Below, piece after piece: positions 52,921-62,905 of a DNA stretch of 64,000 nucleotides. The notes beneath the pieces were generated by a model. The model had not been told where the DNA came from. It saw only the letters and a list, made by a program, of their open reading frames with translations, and made no database searches. Each line of letters starts with the position of its first letter. Within the stretch, counting starts at the first letter, position 1. This DNA comes from Alterisphingorhabdus sp051668705 (GTDB taxonomy: Bacteria > Pseudomonadota > Alphaproteobacteria > Sphingomonadales > Sphingomonadaceae): the NCBI RefSeq assembly GCF_051668705.1, contig NZ_CP196351.1, positions 1,860,001-1,924,000 of the forward strand, in the 5' to 3' direction. Position numbers and translations under genes: made by a program.

Positions 52921-54012
52921 TCAGTCCCTTAGCGCGCTGACAACGTCCTTAGTATTATCGGTAAAAATACCGTCGACACCGGCGGCAACAAATGCCGCTA
53001 TCTCACCTGAAAAATCGCCAATCGTCTGGGGTTCACTGCCTTGGCGATATTCCGCGGGCAGGAAGATATTTTCGCGCCGCAAGGTCCAGATATGCACATC
53101 CAGCCCCACCATATGCGCATCGGCAACCAATGACGATGGCGCGGTTGAGCGATCATCACCGCTGCGTGGCAGTACCAGTGTTTTCTGCACGCCAATACCA
53201 TCAGCATATTGCGCAATATCTTTTAGCCCGCTGGCGTTGGTCATCATTTTATAGTCCAGTTCGGGGTGGTCAGCAGGGTTTGGCGCAACACGAATAAGCT
53301 GGATCAGCCTGATATCGGTCAGCTTGTTCAATCGGCGCAGATTATCAATCTCAAAGCTCTGGATAAAGATCGGGGCATCGGCGCTGACATAACCGGCATT
53401 GTGCAATGTTTTTAACAATGGTCCGTCAAAACTAAGGCCTATCGCTTCAAAATAGCTAGGATGTTTTGTTTCGGGATAGATGCCGATAGTGCGCCCGGTT
53501 TCATTCTCTTTGACCCGGACAAGAGCGATAATCTCATCAAAAGTCGGTATCTGAAACAGACCGTCAAAGTCGGCGCTGCTCCTGCGCAGCTCCGGCAAGC
53601 GTTCACGGGCGCGCAGGGTCCGCAATTCCGCCAGCGTGAAGTCTTCTGTGAACCAGCCTGTTAGCGCGTGACCATCAATGGTTTTGCTGGTTTTGCGATC
53701 AGCAAATTCCGGATGGTCCGCAACATCTGTGGTGTCAGTAATCGCATTTTCGTGCCGCGCCACCAAGAAGCCGTCTTTGGTAAAGACCAGATCAGGTTCA
53801 ACATAATCAGCGCCTTGATCAATGGCTCGCTCATAAGAGGCCAATGTATGTTCCGGCCGCTCCCCACTGGCACCGCGATGCGCGATGATCAGAACGTCTT
53901 TGCCTAGATTGGCACCATCACCGTCTTGTTGTGGCATGGCCTGCACCTCCGAAGACATAATTATAGCTAATGAAAGCATCCATATGGACAGAAAGATGTT
54001 GCGCGCAAACAT
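52921..54012 (-). CDS. Glycerophosphodiester phosphodiesterase, secreted (GlpQ type)
   Basis: Hydrolyses glycerophosphodiesters to glycerol-3-phosphate and alcohol. 363 residues with a 25-residue signal peptide (…SEVQA|MP). The metal and catalytic residues are in IIAHRGASGERPEHTL (HR), YVEPDLVFTKDG (E.D) and ARHENAI (His). 7 bp after the SNF transporter, so probably co-transcribed. Confidence 0.9.
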   Translation of the reverse strand: MFARNIFLSIWMLSLAIIMSSEVQAMPQQDGDGANLGKDVLIIAHRGASGERPEHTLASYERAIDQGADYVEPDLVFTKDGFLVARHENAITDTTDVADHPEFADRKTSKTIDGHALTGWFTEDFTLAELRTLRARERLPELRRSSADFDGLFQIPTFDEIIALVRVKENETGRTIGIYPETKHPSYFEAIGLSFDGPLLKTLHNAGYVSADAPIFIQSFEIDNLRRLNKLTDIRLIQLIRVAPNPADHPELDYKMMTNASGLKDIAQYADGIGVQKTLVLPRSGDDRSTAPSSLVADAHMVGLDVHIWTLRRENIFLPAEYRQGSEPQTIGDFSGEIAAFVAAGVDGIFTDNTKDVVSALRD

Positions 54013-54019
54013 TGCGGGT

Positions 54020-55504
54020 TTACCCGAGAATTTGCGGGAATAATCCAGTTATCAATATGACGCCTATGACCAGCGGGCAGAGCCACGCAATTAAGAAACG
54101 CCAAATCATATGCGGCGCACCGCTCATGCCATTTTCTTCATCGATCAAACGCTTATCAGCAATCCAACCAACAAAGATCGCCACCAACAATGCCGATACG
54201 GGCAACAATATCTTGCCCGTCACGACATCAATAATGCCAAAAGGATTTTGCTCGGCGAAGATACCAAAATTGAGCAAATAAAGCTCTGCCTGGCTGTTGA
54301 AGGAGAAAGACGACCATGTGCCAATCAAAAAGATCACACCGCCAAACACAACAGCAATAGTGGTGCGGCTTGCCTTGAACCGATGAACGGCCCAGCTAAC
54401 CGATGCTTCCAGCAATGCAACTGAACTTGTCAATGCTGCGAAAAACACCATGACGAAGAACAATAGCCCTATCAAGCTGCCAAAGGGCATGGTTTGAAAA
54501 GCAACCGGCAGGGTGCTGAACATGAGTCCAAGACCATTAGGAACGGATTCTTCGCCAGAGAGAACTGCCGCCAGCACATCAGGCGCCATAGCCGCAAAAA
54601 CAATCGGGAAAATGGCCAGACCTGCAATGATCGCAACCGATGTATCCGCAGAAGCAATAACGCCTGATGTCTTAGCCAAATTCGTATCCCGTGACGCATA
54701 AGCGCCATAGGTAATCATCAAAGCAGAACCCAGAGAAAGGGAAAAAAGCGCCTGCCCCAATGCAGAAAGCATAACATTCGGGTCGAGCAAGCGAGCCGGT
54801 TCAAAGGAAAAAAGGAAACTCAATGTCGGGCCAAAAGCGCCCGTTGCAACGCTGTATATTGTGATACCAAGGAACAATATAAAGAATGTCGGCATCAGCC
54901 AGATAGCCACCTTCTCAATACCGCCATGAACTCCGCGCGCTACGACAAAAATGGTTACCGCCATGAACAGTGCATGCATGGCGATCATCATGGTTGAATT
55001 GCCGTGCAGCTCACCAAGCAAACCAGCCACAGATTCTTGATCTTGCCCAGCAAAAGCGCCGGATGCTATCGCGCCTGTTGACAGTGCGCTGCCCAAATCA
55101 GAGACAAAAAGACCAGCAAAATAGATGATCCAACCAGCCAGCACGCTATAATAGCATAATATCAAAAAGGCACCGACCATGCCGATGCCTGCACCCAGAG
55201 ACCATAAAGGCGAAGCACCCGAACGGCGTGCAACAGACTTCACACTTTCAATCGCCGATGATTGTCCAGCGCGGCCGATCAATGTTTCGGACAATAAAAC
55301 CGGCAGACCGATCAACACCACACAGAAGATATAGAATATGACAAAGGCGCCGCCGCCATTTGACCCTGCTTCAGCAGGAAAGCGTACGAGATTGCCCAAT
55401 CCAACAGCCGAGCCGACCGCTGCCATGATGAACGCGAAACGCGACGACCATTTTTCTGTACTCGCTGCCGGATTTGCGCCCGCGTCGGAACCTGCCAATG
55501 CCAT
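54020..55504 (-). CDS. Sodium-dependent transporter of the SNF/NSS family
   Basis: 494 residues and about 11-12 membrane segments; a bacterial Na+-coupled amino-acid (tryptophan/leucine-like) symporter. TM1 shows FIMAAVGSAVGLGNLVRFPA with the unwound GNL region and Na+-site residues. AAAGG 6 nt before the ATG. The GDPD gene follows. Confidence 0.9.
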   Translation of the reverse strand: MALAGSDAGANPAASTEKWSSRFAFIMAAVGSAVGLGNLVRFPAEAGSNGGGAFVIFYIFCVVLIGLPVLLSETLIGRAGQSSAIESVKSVARRSGASPLWSLGAGIGMVGAFLILCYYSVLAGWIIYFAGLFVSDLGSALSTGAIASGAFAGQDQESVAGLLGELHGNSTMMIAMHALFMAVTIFVVARGVHGGIEKVAIWLMPTFFILFLGITIYSVATGAFGPTLSFLFSFEPARLLDPNVMLSALGQALFSLSLGSALMITYGAYASRDTNLAKTSGVIASADTSVAIIAGLAIFPIVFAAMAPDVLAAVLSGEESVPNGLGLMFSTLPVAFQTMPFGSLIGLLFFVMVFFAALTSSVALLEASVSWAVHRFKASRTTIAVVFGGVIFLIGTWSSFSFNSQAELYLLNFGIFAEQNPFGIIDVVTGKILLPVSALLVAIFVGWIADKRLIDEENGMSGAPHMIWRFLIAWLCPLVIGVILITGLFPQILG

Positions 55505-55596
55505 GAAATGCCTTTCCCATATTTTGAAGCACTGTCTTAGCCAAACAATGGCCGTAATGCCAAGCCGCGAGACACTTATCTGTTATAAAAACATTT

Positions 55597-56244
55597 CTAT
55601 TGCGGTTTTGCGTCAATATTCATGGCTATGGATATCCGCTCCCTTGTCCCATTATACCGCTCTACACTGTGGCGCAGCCATGCAGGGAACAGGATCAGAT
55701 CGCCAACATTTGGACGCAGACGCGTCTCACCGTTTTGCGGCACTCCATCAGCACCCATTACACGCAGGGAATTAAGCCGCATATGCGTCATAGGAAAGCG
55801 CGGATCTTCCAATATCAATTCACCGCCGGCATCATCAGCAGTATCGCCGGGATCGACATAAAATACGGCCGCCCATAATTGCCCAGGATGTAGATGCGTT
55901 TTGTTCAGGCCGCCCTTAGGCAATATATTGGCCCACATATAAAGCGACCAATCCAGTGCTGTTGCATCGCCATTGTCCAGGCTGGTCACCTTTTTGGCCA
56001 TAGCAAGGGCTTTATCCGCCACAAATTGCGCGGCGTCCCCGCCCCATTCACGCATCTTTGTATCCGAATGCCAGCCGCCAATATTGGAGCGTGCCAGCCC
56101 GGAATGCTCTGCACGGCGTTTATGGATCGCTGATTTCAGATCGGCTATCAGGCCTTCGCAAGCGGTAAAACGGGAATAGACGATCGTGGTCGCAAACAGG
56201 CCATTTAGCTCGGCACTGATTTTTACGTCGCTGTAGTCCGCCAT
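55597..56244 (-). CDS. 2OG-Fe(II) oxygenase-like protein (TIGR02466 type)
   Basis: 215 residues. The double-stranded beta-helix shows HLHPGQLWAAVFYVDPGD (iron His and Asp region), GGELILEDPR, and RPNVGDLILFPAWLRHSVER (second His, Arg). This is the family with putative prolyl/asparaginyl-hydroxylase-like architecture. Substrate unknown. AAGGGGA before the ATG. Confidence 0.78.
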   Translation of the reverse strand: MADYSDVKISAELNGLFATTIVYSRFTACEGLIADLKSAIHKRRAEHSGLARSNIGGWHSDTKMREWGGDAAQFVADKALAMAKKVTSLDNGDATALDWSLYMWANILPKGGLNKTHLHPGQLWAAVFYVDPGDTADDAGGELILEDPRFPMTHMRLNSLRVMGADGVPQNGETRLRPNVGDLILFPAWLRHSVERYNGTRERISIAMNIDAKPQ

Positions 56245-56290
56245 GATAATATCCCCTTATTGAGAGGTCAGGGCCTGATCTCAAAAGCAA

Positions 56291-56641
56291 TTATGCCAAT
56301 ATCGTCTCATAATCAGTGCTTTTAAAGCCGACCATTACGCCGCCATCACATACCAGAACAGGCCGTTTAATCATGGACGGATTCTCCACCATCAATGACA
56401 GAGCAATTTCTTCGGTGACATTTTCCTTGGCCACATCGGGCAGGTTTTTAAATGTCGTGCCGCGGCGGTTCAAAAGAACTTCCCAATCGCCCAGCTCCAA
56501 GGCCCAATCGGTCAGCATATCTTTGGTAACGCCTGATTTTTTATAGTCGTGAAAGACATAGTTGACGTTGTTGCGCTCAAGCCATTTGCGCGCCTTTTTG
56601 ATCGTATCGCAATTGGCGATACCATAAAGTGTCGGTGTCAT
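56291..56641 (-). CDS. ArsC/Spx-family reductase (YffB-like)
   Basis: 116 residues from MTPTLYGIANCDTIKKA at 56641, with GGGGA upstream; a longer in-frame start at 56689 is not family-like. Thioredoxin-fold with a single Cys in NCDTIKKAR and the LMVENPSMIKRPVLVCDG segment. The protein resembles the uncharacterised YffB type rather than true arsenate reductase. Confidence 0.85.
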   Translation of the reverse strand: MTPTLYGIANCDTIKKARKWLERNNVNYVFHDYKKSGVTKDMLTDWALELGDWEVLLNRRGTTFKNLPDVAKENVTEEIALSLMVENPSMIKRPVLVCDGGVMVGFKSTDYETILA

Positions 56642-56734
56642 GCTGATATTCCCCGTTATAATTCTTTGCCTGCCCTTTAACAGATACAAGACGCATCAAA
56701 AGCGGTTTCTTTCCCAACAACCACAATTGCGCTG

Positions 56735-57946
56735 CTATTTGCCGCTTTCGTCATCATAATAGTCAATGTTGATCTGTTCAGCCGCCGCAACGGCCAAGCC
56801 GCGCGCCGCATCAACATCACCATCAGAAACCCGCGCCAAAGCCACACCCATGCGCCGATAGGGCCGTGTCGCCGGCTTACCGAAAATGCGCACATCCAGA
56901 TGCGCATCATCAGGCCGCTTGGTCGCCAAGGCGTGATCTAGTCCATGAATCGCAAATGCCTCTGCATCACGATCAGCCAAGATAACAGCACTGGCCGCTG
57001 CGCCGTTGACTGCAATGTGTGGAATGGGCAAACCCAATATCGCCCGCGCGTGTAATGCAAATTCATTCAGCTCTTGCGAAACCAATGTCACCATCCCCGT
57101 ATCATGCGGGCGCGGCGACAATTCGGAGAAGATAACCTGATCGCCCTTCACAAAAAATTCGACACCAAATAATCCATAACCGCGCCCATCACCGCCCAGC
57201 GCTTCCACCACCTTTGCGGCCATATCCTGCGCTTGCTTTAGCGCATGGGCCGACATCGCAGCGGGCTGCCAGCTTTCGCGGTAATCACCGCGCTCTTGCC
57301 TATGGCCGATAGGCGGGCAAAAATGCACACCATCTGCCGCGCGAACGGTAAGCAATGTAATCTCATAATCAAAATCAATAAATTGCTCGGCAATAACCCG
57401 CACTCTATCCCCGCGCATACCGCTCGCCGCATAATCCCAGGCCGCGTCAATTTCAGTCAGGTCACGCACTGTGCTTTGCCCTTTGCCCGAAGATGACATG
57501 ACCGGCTTCACCACCAATGGCGCGCCAATACGCTGCGCCACCTCGGCCAATTCTGCCCGGCTCTCTGCATAGCCATATTGCGATGTCACCAGCCCAAGCT
57601 CTTGCGCGGCAAGGTCACGGATAGCATCGCGATTCATGGTAAGCTGCGCCGCTTTGGCCGACGGTATGACGTTAAAGCCCTGCGCCTCTACCTCGGCCAG
57701 CACTTCGGTGCGGATGGCTTCTATCTCGGGCACAATATGTGTCGGCTTATGTTTTGCGATAACCGCTTTCAGCGCCTCACCATCCAGCATAGAGAAAATC
57801 TCTGCACTGTCTGCAACCTGCATGGCAGGGGCCTCTGCATAGGCATCGCAGGCGATAACATAACAGCCCAGCCGTTTTGCAGAGATCACAAATTCGCGGC
57901 CCAGCTCGCCGGAGCCAAGCAACAATATTCTGGCTGTGGGGGTCAT
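56735..57946 (-). CDS. purT: Formate-dependent phosphoribosylglycinamide formyltransferase
   Basis: ATP-grasp enzyme that formylates GAR with formate and ATP in purine synthesis. 403 residues. N-terminal ILLLGSGELGREFVISAKRL and PTHIVPEIEAIRTEVL; ATP-grasp PLVVKPVMSSSGKGQSTV; C-terminal YRRMGVALARVSDGDV. CAGGAG 6 nt before the ATG. Length typical of PurT. Confidence 0.96.
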   Translation of the reverse strand: MTPTARILLLGSGELGREFVISAKRLGCYVIACDAYAEAPAMQVADSAEIFSMLDGEALKAVIAKHKPTHIVPEIEAIRTEVLAEVEAQGFNVIPSAKAAQLTMNRDAIRDLAAQELGLVTSQYGYAESRAELAEVAQRIGAPLVVKPVMSSSGKGQSTVRDLTEIDAAWDYAASGMRGDRVRVIAEQFIDFDYEITLLTVRAADGVHFCPPIGHRQERGDYRESWQPAAMSAHALKQAQDMAAKVVEALGGDGRGYGLFGVEFFVKGDQVIFSELSPRPHDTGMVTLVSQELNEFALHARAILGLPIPHIAVNGAAASAVILADRDAEAFAIHGLDHALATKRPDDAHLDVRIFGKPATRPYRRMGVALARVSDGDVDAARGLAVAAAEQINIDYYDDESGK

Positions 57947-58013
57947 CTCATTCTCCTGTTCATCGCGGATATCTCCTGTCGGATTGCCTGCCGCATTGCA
58001 AGCCGCGCAGTGC

Positions 58014-58709
58014 TTAGCTGCCTGTTTTGCAAAGATGACGCGCCGGACAATCCTTGCAATGCAATTGCTTTGGTCGGCAAAATTGCTGCCCTACGCGCTT
58101 GACCAGCAAATGATGTTCGTCAACATCAGCAGGCGACCATTTATCCGGCAGCAAAGGCATAAGCACCATATAAGCGCGCAGCGTATCGGCCTTTGGCGGA
58201 ACCAGCCCCATGCGCTGTATGACCCGGCGATGATTGGTATCAATTACCAAGGCAGAGCGGTTAAACGTGCTGGCATTCATAACCCCCGCACTGACCTTAC
58301 GGGCCACTCCGGGCAATGTCTCAAGCCATGCCATGGCCTCGTCAGTCGGCAGATTGTGCAAATGGTCGAGCGTCACCCTGCCCCGTTCGGCAATAATGGC
58401 CTGCAAACATGCCTTTAGCCGCTGGGCCATTAGCGCCGGATAAGTCGCGGTTTTCAGCAAGTCTGTCAGCACATCCTCAGACAGCGCCGCCACAGCTTCC
58501 CAAGAACCATGCAGGGCCAGCATATTGTCAGTCGACGCATTGGAATATTGGGTCTTTGTCCGCGCACCAATAACGCCCTGAACCAGTGTCCACACCGGAT
58601 CACGGCGTTTATCAGCAGGGCGAATGACACGGCCAAAATGCGCAATCAACGCTGCATGCAAAGCCGCAATCTGCTCCGTGCGCGGATCAGGACCAAGAGG
58701 GAGCTGCAT
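58014..58709 (-). CDS. Endonuclease III-like DNA glycosylase/AP lyase (HhH-GPD)
   Basis: 231 residues. Helix-hairpin-helix LPTDEAMAWLETLPGVARK; the catalytic Lys in GVARKVSAG and Asp in VIDTNHRRV are both present, so lyase activity is expected. The C-terminal CRPKQLHCKDCPARHLCK has the Cx6Cx2Cx5C iron-sulfur pattern of Nth/MutY. Targets are probably oxidised pyrimidines. It is shorter and more divergent than canonical Nth, so a second paralogue may exist. Confidence 0.85.
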   Translation of the reverse strand: MQLPLGPDPRTEQIAALHAALIAHFGRVIRPADKRRDPVWTLVQGVIGARTKTQYSNASTDNMLALHGSWEAVAALSEDVLTDLLKTATYPALMAQRLKACLQAIIAERGRVTLDHLHNLPTDEAMAWLETLPGVARKVSAGVMNASTFNRSALVIDTNHRRVIQRMGLVPPKADTLRAYMVLMPLLPDKWSPADVDEHHLLVKRVGQQFCRPKQLHCKDCPARHLCKTGS

Positions 58710-58744
58710 ATATTATCTGCGCGCGGTCAAGCACTCCTGCCCCA

Positions 58745-59359
58745 TTAGCGTGACAAGGCGATGGAAAAGCTCACAGGCACAACAGGTGTAATTGATGGCA
58801 GACCGGCCAGTTCCTGCAATTGGGCCAAACCGCCTGTTAAATCCAACGACTCTGCGCTGATAATGGCGGGTGCATCAGAGACGACCAGAATGCGATCATC
58901 GGCAATGCGTGTCACGGTCACATCAGTGCGCACGGGTGCTTCAAGCCCTTTGAGCGTTAGCGTTGCATCGAGCGCATAGCCAACACTCTCTCCAACACTC
59001 AGCTTTTCAAAATTAGCAGGGTCCAGCTTGGCCGATACTGTCGCTATGGGGTTTTCCGCAACGTTGAAAAACACCTCGCGCATCCGTTCATTGCGAATGT
59101 CCACGCCCGTGTTCACCGAGGCCAGATCAATATCTATCTGGGCAGTGCCATCCGCGGCCACCATGCCTTCGACGCTTTCAAAAACATTGGCTTCGGCAAC
59201 ATCGCCGGCCTTGACCGAGACATAGCTAAGTTTTGAGTTTTCGCTATCAACCGTCCATGCCCCTTCAGTGACAGGCGGCGCGTCCACCTCTGCCGACGTA
59301 CATGCCGTGACTGTGGCGACAGCCAATATCGCCGCTATGAAATTGGTGAACTTCGCCAT
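58745..59359 (-). CDS. YceI-family lipoprotein
   Basis: 204 residues (ATG at 59359 with GGAG 7 nt upstream; ATG at 59362 is 4 nt away). Lipobox VTAC near position 20. YceI lipocalin-like fold: WTVDSENSKLSYVSVKAG, TGVDIRNERMREVFFNV. These proteins bind isoprenoid-like lipids. A separate gene with its own start region. Confidence 0.85.
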   Translation of the reverse strand: MAKFTNFIAAILAVATVTACTSAEVDAPPVTEGAWTVDSENSKLSYVSVKAGDVAEANVFESVEGMVAADGTAQIDIDLASVNTGVDIRNERMREVFFNVAENPIATVSAKLDPANFEKLSVGESVGYALDATLTLKGLEAPVRTDVTVTRIADDRILVVSDAPAIISAESLDLTGGLAQLQELAGLPSITPVVPVSFSIALSR

Positions 59360-59428
59360 CATACATCTCCAAAACGATCATTTACTAAGACTATAATGCA
59401 TGAATTGCCGGGAAGTGCCATCCTGCAT

Positions 59429-60988
59429 TTATTCCCACTCAATAGTGCCGGGAGGTTTGCTGGTGAAATCATACACTACGCGGTTAATGCCCTTAACCTC
59501 ATTAACAATCCGCGTGGCGACGCGGGTTAGGAAGCTGGCATCAAATGGGTAAACATCGGCTGTCATGCCATCGGTGCTTGTCACCGCGCGCAACCCGCAA
59601 ACATTATCATAGGTGCGGCCATCACCCATTACGCCAACCGTTTTAACCGGCAACAGAACCGCAAAGGCCTGCCAGATAGCGTCATAAAGCCCCGCATTAC
59701 GGATCTCTTCCAGATAAATGGCATCGGCTTTGCGCAATATATCACAGCGGTCTTTGCTCACCTCACCGGGAATACGAATGGCCAGACCCGGCCCGGGGAA
59801 GGGATGACGCCCGACGAAAATATCAGGCAGACCCAATTCGCGGCCAAGATCACGCACTTCATCTTTGAACAGTTCGCGCAATGGCTCCACCAATTGCATA
59901 TTCATCCGCTCTGGCAGACCGCCAACATTGTGGTGGCTCTTGATCGTGACACTTGGCCCGCCGGTAAAGGAGACGCTTTCAATGACATCAGGGTATAATG
60001 TCCCCTGCGCTAAAAACGCCGCACCGCCAATTTTCTTGGCCTCATCTTCAAACACGTCGATAAAGGTCTTGCCGATAAATTTGCGCTTTTTCTCTGGGTC
60101 CGTTTCGCCTTTTAGCCCGCCGAGAAACAGTTGTTCAGCTTCAACATGGACAAGCGGAATATTATAGCTGCCACGGAACATGCTGACGACCTGATCTGCT
60201 TCCCCCATGCGCATCAGGCCATGATCGACAAAGACACAGGTCAATTGATCGCCAATCGCTTCATGAATCAATACAGCGGCCACCGCGCTATCCACGCCGC
60301 CGGACAGACCGCAAATCACTTTGCCATCGCCAACCTGTTCGCGGATTTCGGCAATCTTGGTTTTCTTAAACTCTGCCATTGTCCAGTCGCCAGCACAGCC
60401 GCACACATGCCGGACGAAATTGGCAATCAGCTTGCCGCCATCGGGTGTATGCACCACCTCAGGATGGAACTGCATGCCATAATAGCGTTTTTCTTCATTG
60501 GCGATCACCGCAAAAGGCGCGCCCTGCGATGTTGCAACAACAGAAAACCCCGGAGCCAGCGCCGTGACCTTGTCGCCATGGCTCATCCAGACCTGATGCT
60601 TCTCACCGGGTTTCCATAAACCTGAAAACAGCGCGCAATTGTCGGAAACCTCTAAAAACGCACGGCCAAATTCGCCGCTCTCTCCGCCCTCAACATTGCC
60701 GCCCAATTTCTTGGTGAGTGCCTGTTGGCCATAGCAAATGCCAAAAACAGGCACGCCGCTTTGCAAGACTTCATCGGGAATATCCGGCGCATCATCCTCT
60801 GTAACAGAGGCCGGCCCGCCGGACAGGATAACTCCCTTTGGTTTCATACGCACAAAGGCTTCGGATGCGCTATTGAAAGGGGCTATCTCGCTATACACAC
60901 CCGCTTCGCGCACACGGCGCGCAATAAGCTGAGTGACCTGGCTGCCAAAGTCGATGATCAGGATGGATTCGCTGGTTTGTGTCTGCAT
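59429..60988 (-). CDS. guaA: GMP synthase (glutamine-hydrolysing)
   Basis: XMP to GMP with glutamine. 519 residues from MQTQTSESILIIDFGSQ at 60988; a longer in-frame reading from 61027 adds 13 unlikely residues. The GATase domain has GICYGQQAL (Cys nucleophile) and MQFHPEV (His). The synthetase domain has GLSGGVDSAVAAVLIHE (PP-loop) and ends DFTSKPPGTIEWE. Confidence 0.97.
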   Translation of the reverse strand: MQTQTSESILIIDFGSQVTQLIARRVREAGVYSEIAPFNSASEAFVRMKPKGVILSGGPASVTEDDAPDIPDEVLQSGVPVFGICYGQQALTKKLGGNVEGGESGEFGRAFLEVSDNCALFSGLWKPGEKHQVWMSHGDKVTALAPGFSVVATSQGAPFAVIANEEKRYYGMQFHPEVVHTPDGGKLIANFVRHVCGCAGDWTMAEFKKTKIAEIREQVGDGKVICGLSGGVDSAVAAVLIHEAIGDQLTCVFVDHGLMRMGEADQVVSMFRGSYNIPLVHVEAEQLFLGGLKGETDPEKKRKFIGKTFIDVFEDEAKKIGGAAFLAQGTLYPDVIESVSFTGGPSVTIKSHHNVGGLPERMNMQLVEPLRELFKDEVRDLGRELGLPDIFVGRHPFPGPGLAIRIPGEVSKDRCDILRKADAIYLEEIRNAGLYDAIWQAFAVLLPVKTVGVMGDGRTYDNVCGLRAVTSTDGMTADVYPFDASFLTRVATRIVNEVKGINRVVYDFTSKPPGTIEWE

Positions 60989-61124
60989 GGCCAGTGAATA
61001 GTTTGGCCCCGCCACCAAGTCCAGCAAGTGCAGCCTGATTTGCTATCGTTTTTTCAAATAGATTGCGGAAAAGCCAATTGGTTCTGCCATTTTCCGCACT
61101 GTCAGCAGTTTACCAGAATATAAT

Positions 61125-62771
61125 CTATAGCGCTGCCGCAATTTTTTCCAATTCCGCACGCTGGCCGCCCGTTGCAAAAGGCATGATAAAATCGATATGC
61201 GGTTTGGCAGCTGCCTTACGTCCAGACGCAATTAACGCCTGCGCCAAATGCCAGCGCATTTCGATATTGGTCTGACGCTGTCCAACAGCAAATTGCAGAT
61301 GTTTCACCGCTTCACTCCGGCTGCCGCCAGTTTTCAGCAGAACCCAGCCCAGCGTATCGCGCACAGACGGATCATCTGGGGTCAAAGAATAAGCAAGACG
61401 GGCATTTTCCAACGCCTTGCCATTTTGCCCGAGCTGCAATGCTGCATAGGCCATATTGTTGCGGATCAACGCATTATTGCCCAGTCCGCCTGCGACAGCT
61501 TTGTCGTAGAGCGATAGAGCCTTTGCAGGTTCGCCAGAAGAAAGCATTTTCCCTGCCTCCGCAGCAAGTTCACCAAGTTTTTGATTTTGCGGAACATTAC
61601 CGCGCTTTGCCATCATCTCGGCGCTGTCTGCTTGCCCTGCTTTGGTATAAATCGCCGCTGCATAATTAAGCACCGCAGGGTCAATATCTGCACGTCCGGT
61701 AATGGTGTCCAATGCCTTAGCCGCTGCCGCACTGTCACCCTGTTGGTCAAGGGCATCGGTCAGCAACAATGTGCCTTTCACATGCCCGGGCATAAAGCCC
61801 AGAAAGCGCGTCATCTTCTCGCTAGCCTGATTATAGTTTTTGCGCTTCATGGCAACTTCACCCGCCAGAAGCAGCGAAGGCGGATGATCTGCAAGGCCGT
61901 CTTCAGCCTCCTGCATCAGATTATAAGCCGATTGCACATCACCTTTTTCAAAGAATATGCGCGCACGCAAATAGGCAGAAATGGCCTGAAGATTATACAA
62001 GCTATCAGCGCGATCCAGCAAGGCAAGCGCCTCATCATATGCACCTTCATCGGCACGTACACCAGCCAGGCTAAGCAATGGAATGCGTGAATCCGGATAT
62101 GCTGCAAGCGCTCTATCAAAGAATTCCTGCGCCGCTTTCTTATTACCGGATAGCTGTTCAATCTGGCCAGCGATCAATAATGCGGACAGGTTTTTGCCAT
62201 CTTTTTCCATCGCCTTAGCGGCCATAGCTCTGGCTGGCGTTATCCGGCCCTGCTCCAGCAAAATGATCGCATCAAGTGCATGAAGTTCTCCATCTTCAGG
62301 AAATCTCTCAAGTCCGTCACGCAAATAGGATCGGGCTTTCGCGATATCGCCCATATCTACAGATGCGCGCACAGCAGAAGCGAATGACACCGCATTCCAG
62401 CTATCAATATCATTTTCCAGCAAACTCAACGCTTCACTAGATTTATCCTGAAGAATAAGTGCCTTAGCCTTCAAATTTGCCAACTCATGCGCAGAAAATG
62501 ATTGTGAGGGTTCTACTTTTGCTAGCGCTGTTTGTGCGGTCAGTCCGTCGCCCAATTCCAACATAGTTTTGGCAAATAGCAGATTGGCCTCAAACGAACG
62601 CGGATCGGCTTCCAATGCATTTTTCAAATGGATGCGTGCCTCTCCATAGGCATTGCTTTCAAAAGCCTGTCGCCCGGCTTCTAAAGGATCGCCGCCCACA
62701 GAGCCGCAACCCATAAGGAATAACAATGCCGGCAATGCGCCGCCCAGTCCGATATATCGCGCTTTTTTCAT
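61125..62771 (-). CDS. TPR-repeat lipoprotein, PrsT-like (PEP-CTERM system)
   Basis: 548 residues. Signal peptide ending LFLMGC (lipid Cys22). About 13 tetratricopeptide repeats cover the rest, including YGEARIHLKNALEADPRSFEA and the C-terminal VRDTLGWVLLKTGGSRSEAVK. Resembles PrsT, the TPR lipoprotein found with PEP-CTERM/exosortase loci, but shorter than the full-length family; the next gene encodes a PEP-CTERM-type protein. It probably works in envelope secretion or polysaccharide assembly. Confidence 0.78.
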   Translation of the reverse strand: MKKARYIGLGGALPALLFLMGCGSVGGDPLEAGRQAFESNAYGEARIHLKNALEADPRSFEANLLFAKTMLELGDGLTAQTALAKVEPSQSFSAHELANLKAKALILQDKSSEALSLLENDIDSWNAVSFASAVRASVDMGDIAKARSYLRDGLERFPEDGELHALDAIILLEQGRITPARAMAAKAMEKDGKNLSALLIAGQIEQLSGNKKAAQEFFDRALAAYPDSRIPLLSLAGVRADEGAYDEALALLDRADSLYNLQAISAYLRARIFFEKGDVQSAYNLMQEAEDGLADHPPSLLLAGEVAMKRKNYNQASEKMTRFLGFMPGHVKGTLLLTDALDQQGDSAAAAKALDTITGRADIDPAVLNYAAAIYTKAGQADSAEMMAKRGNVPQNQKLGELAAEAGKMLSSGEPAKALSLYDKAVAGGLGNNALIRNNMAYAALQLGQNGKALENARLAYSLTPDDPSVRDTLGWVLLKTGGSRSEAVKHLQFAVGQRQTNIEMRWHLAQALIASGRKAAAKPHIDFIMPFATGGQRAELEKIAAAL

Positions 62772-62829
62772 AGCCCTTACCTAGGGAATACTTCTAAATA
62801 TAAACTGAACTTTACCCAGAAAGCAAAAA

Positions 62830-62858
62830 GCCAGACACGCTATATGTGCCTGGCCTTT
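62830..62858 (-). terminator. Terminator after the PEP-CTERM protein gene
   Basis: On the minus strand GCCAGGCAC and GTGTCTGGC (complements of 62846-62854 and 62830-62838) pair with one G-U and are followed by TTTTTGC. Position is downstream of the 62906-63601 gene. Confidence 0.65.
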
Positions 62859-62905
62859 ATTCTGCATGCGATCACACATTCGAGTGATCGATATCTGAGA
62901 TGGTA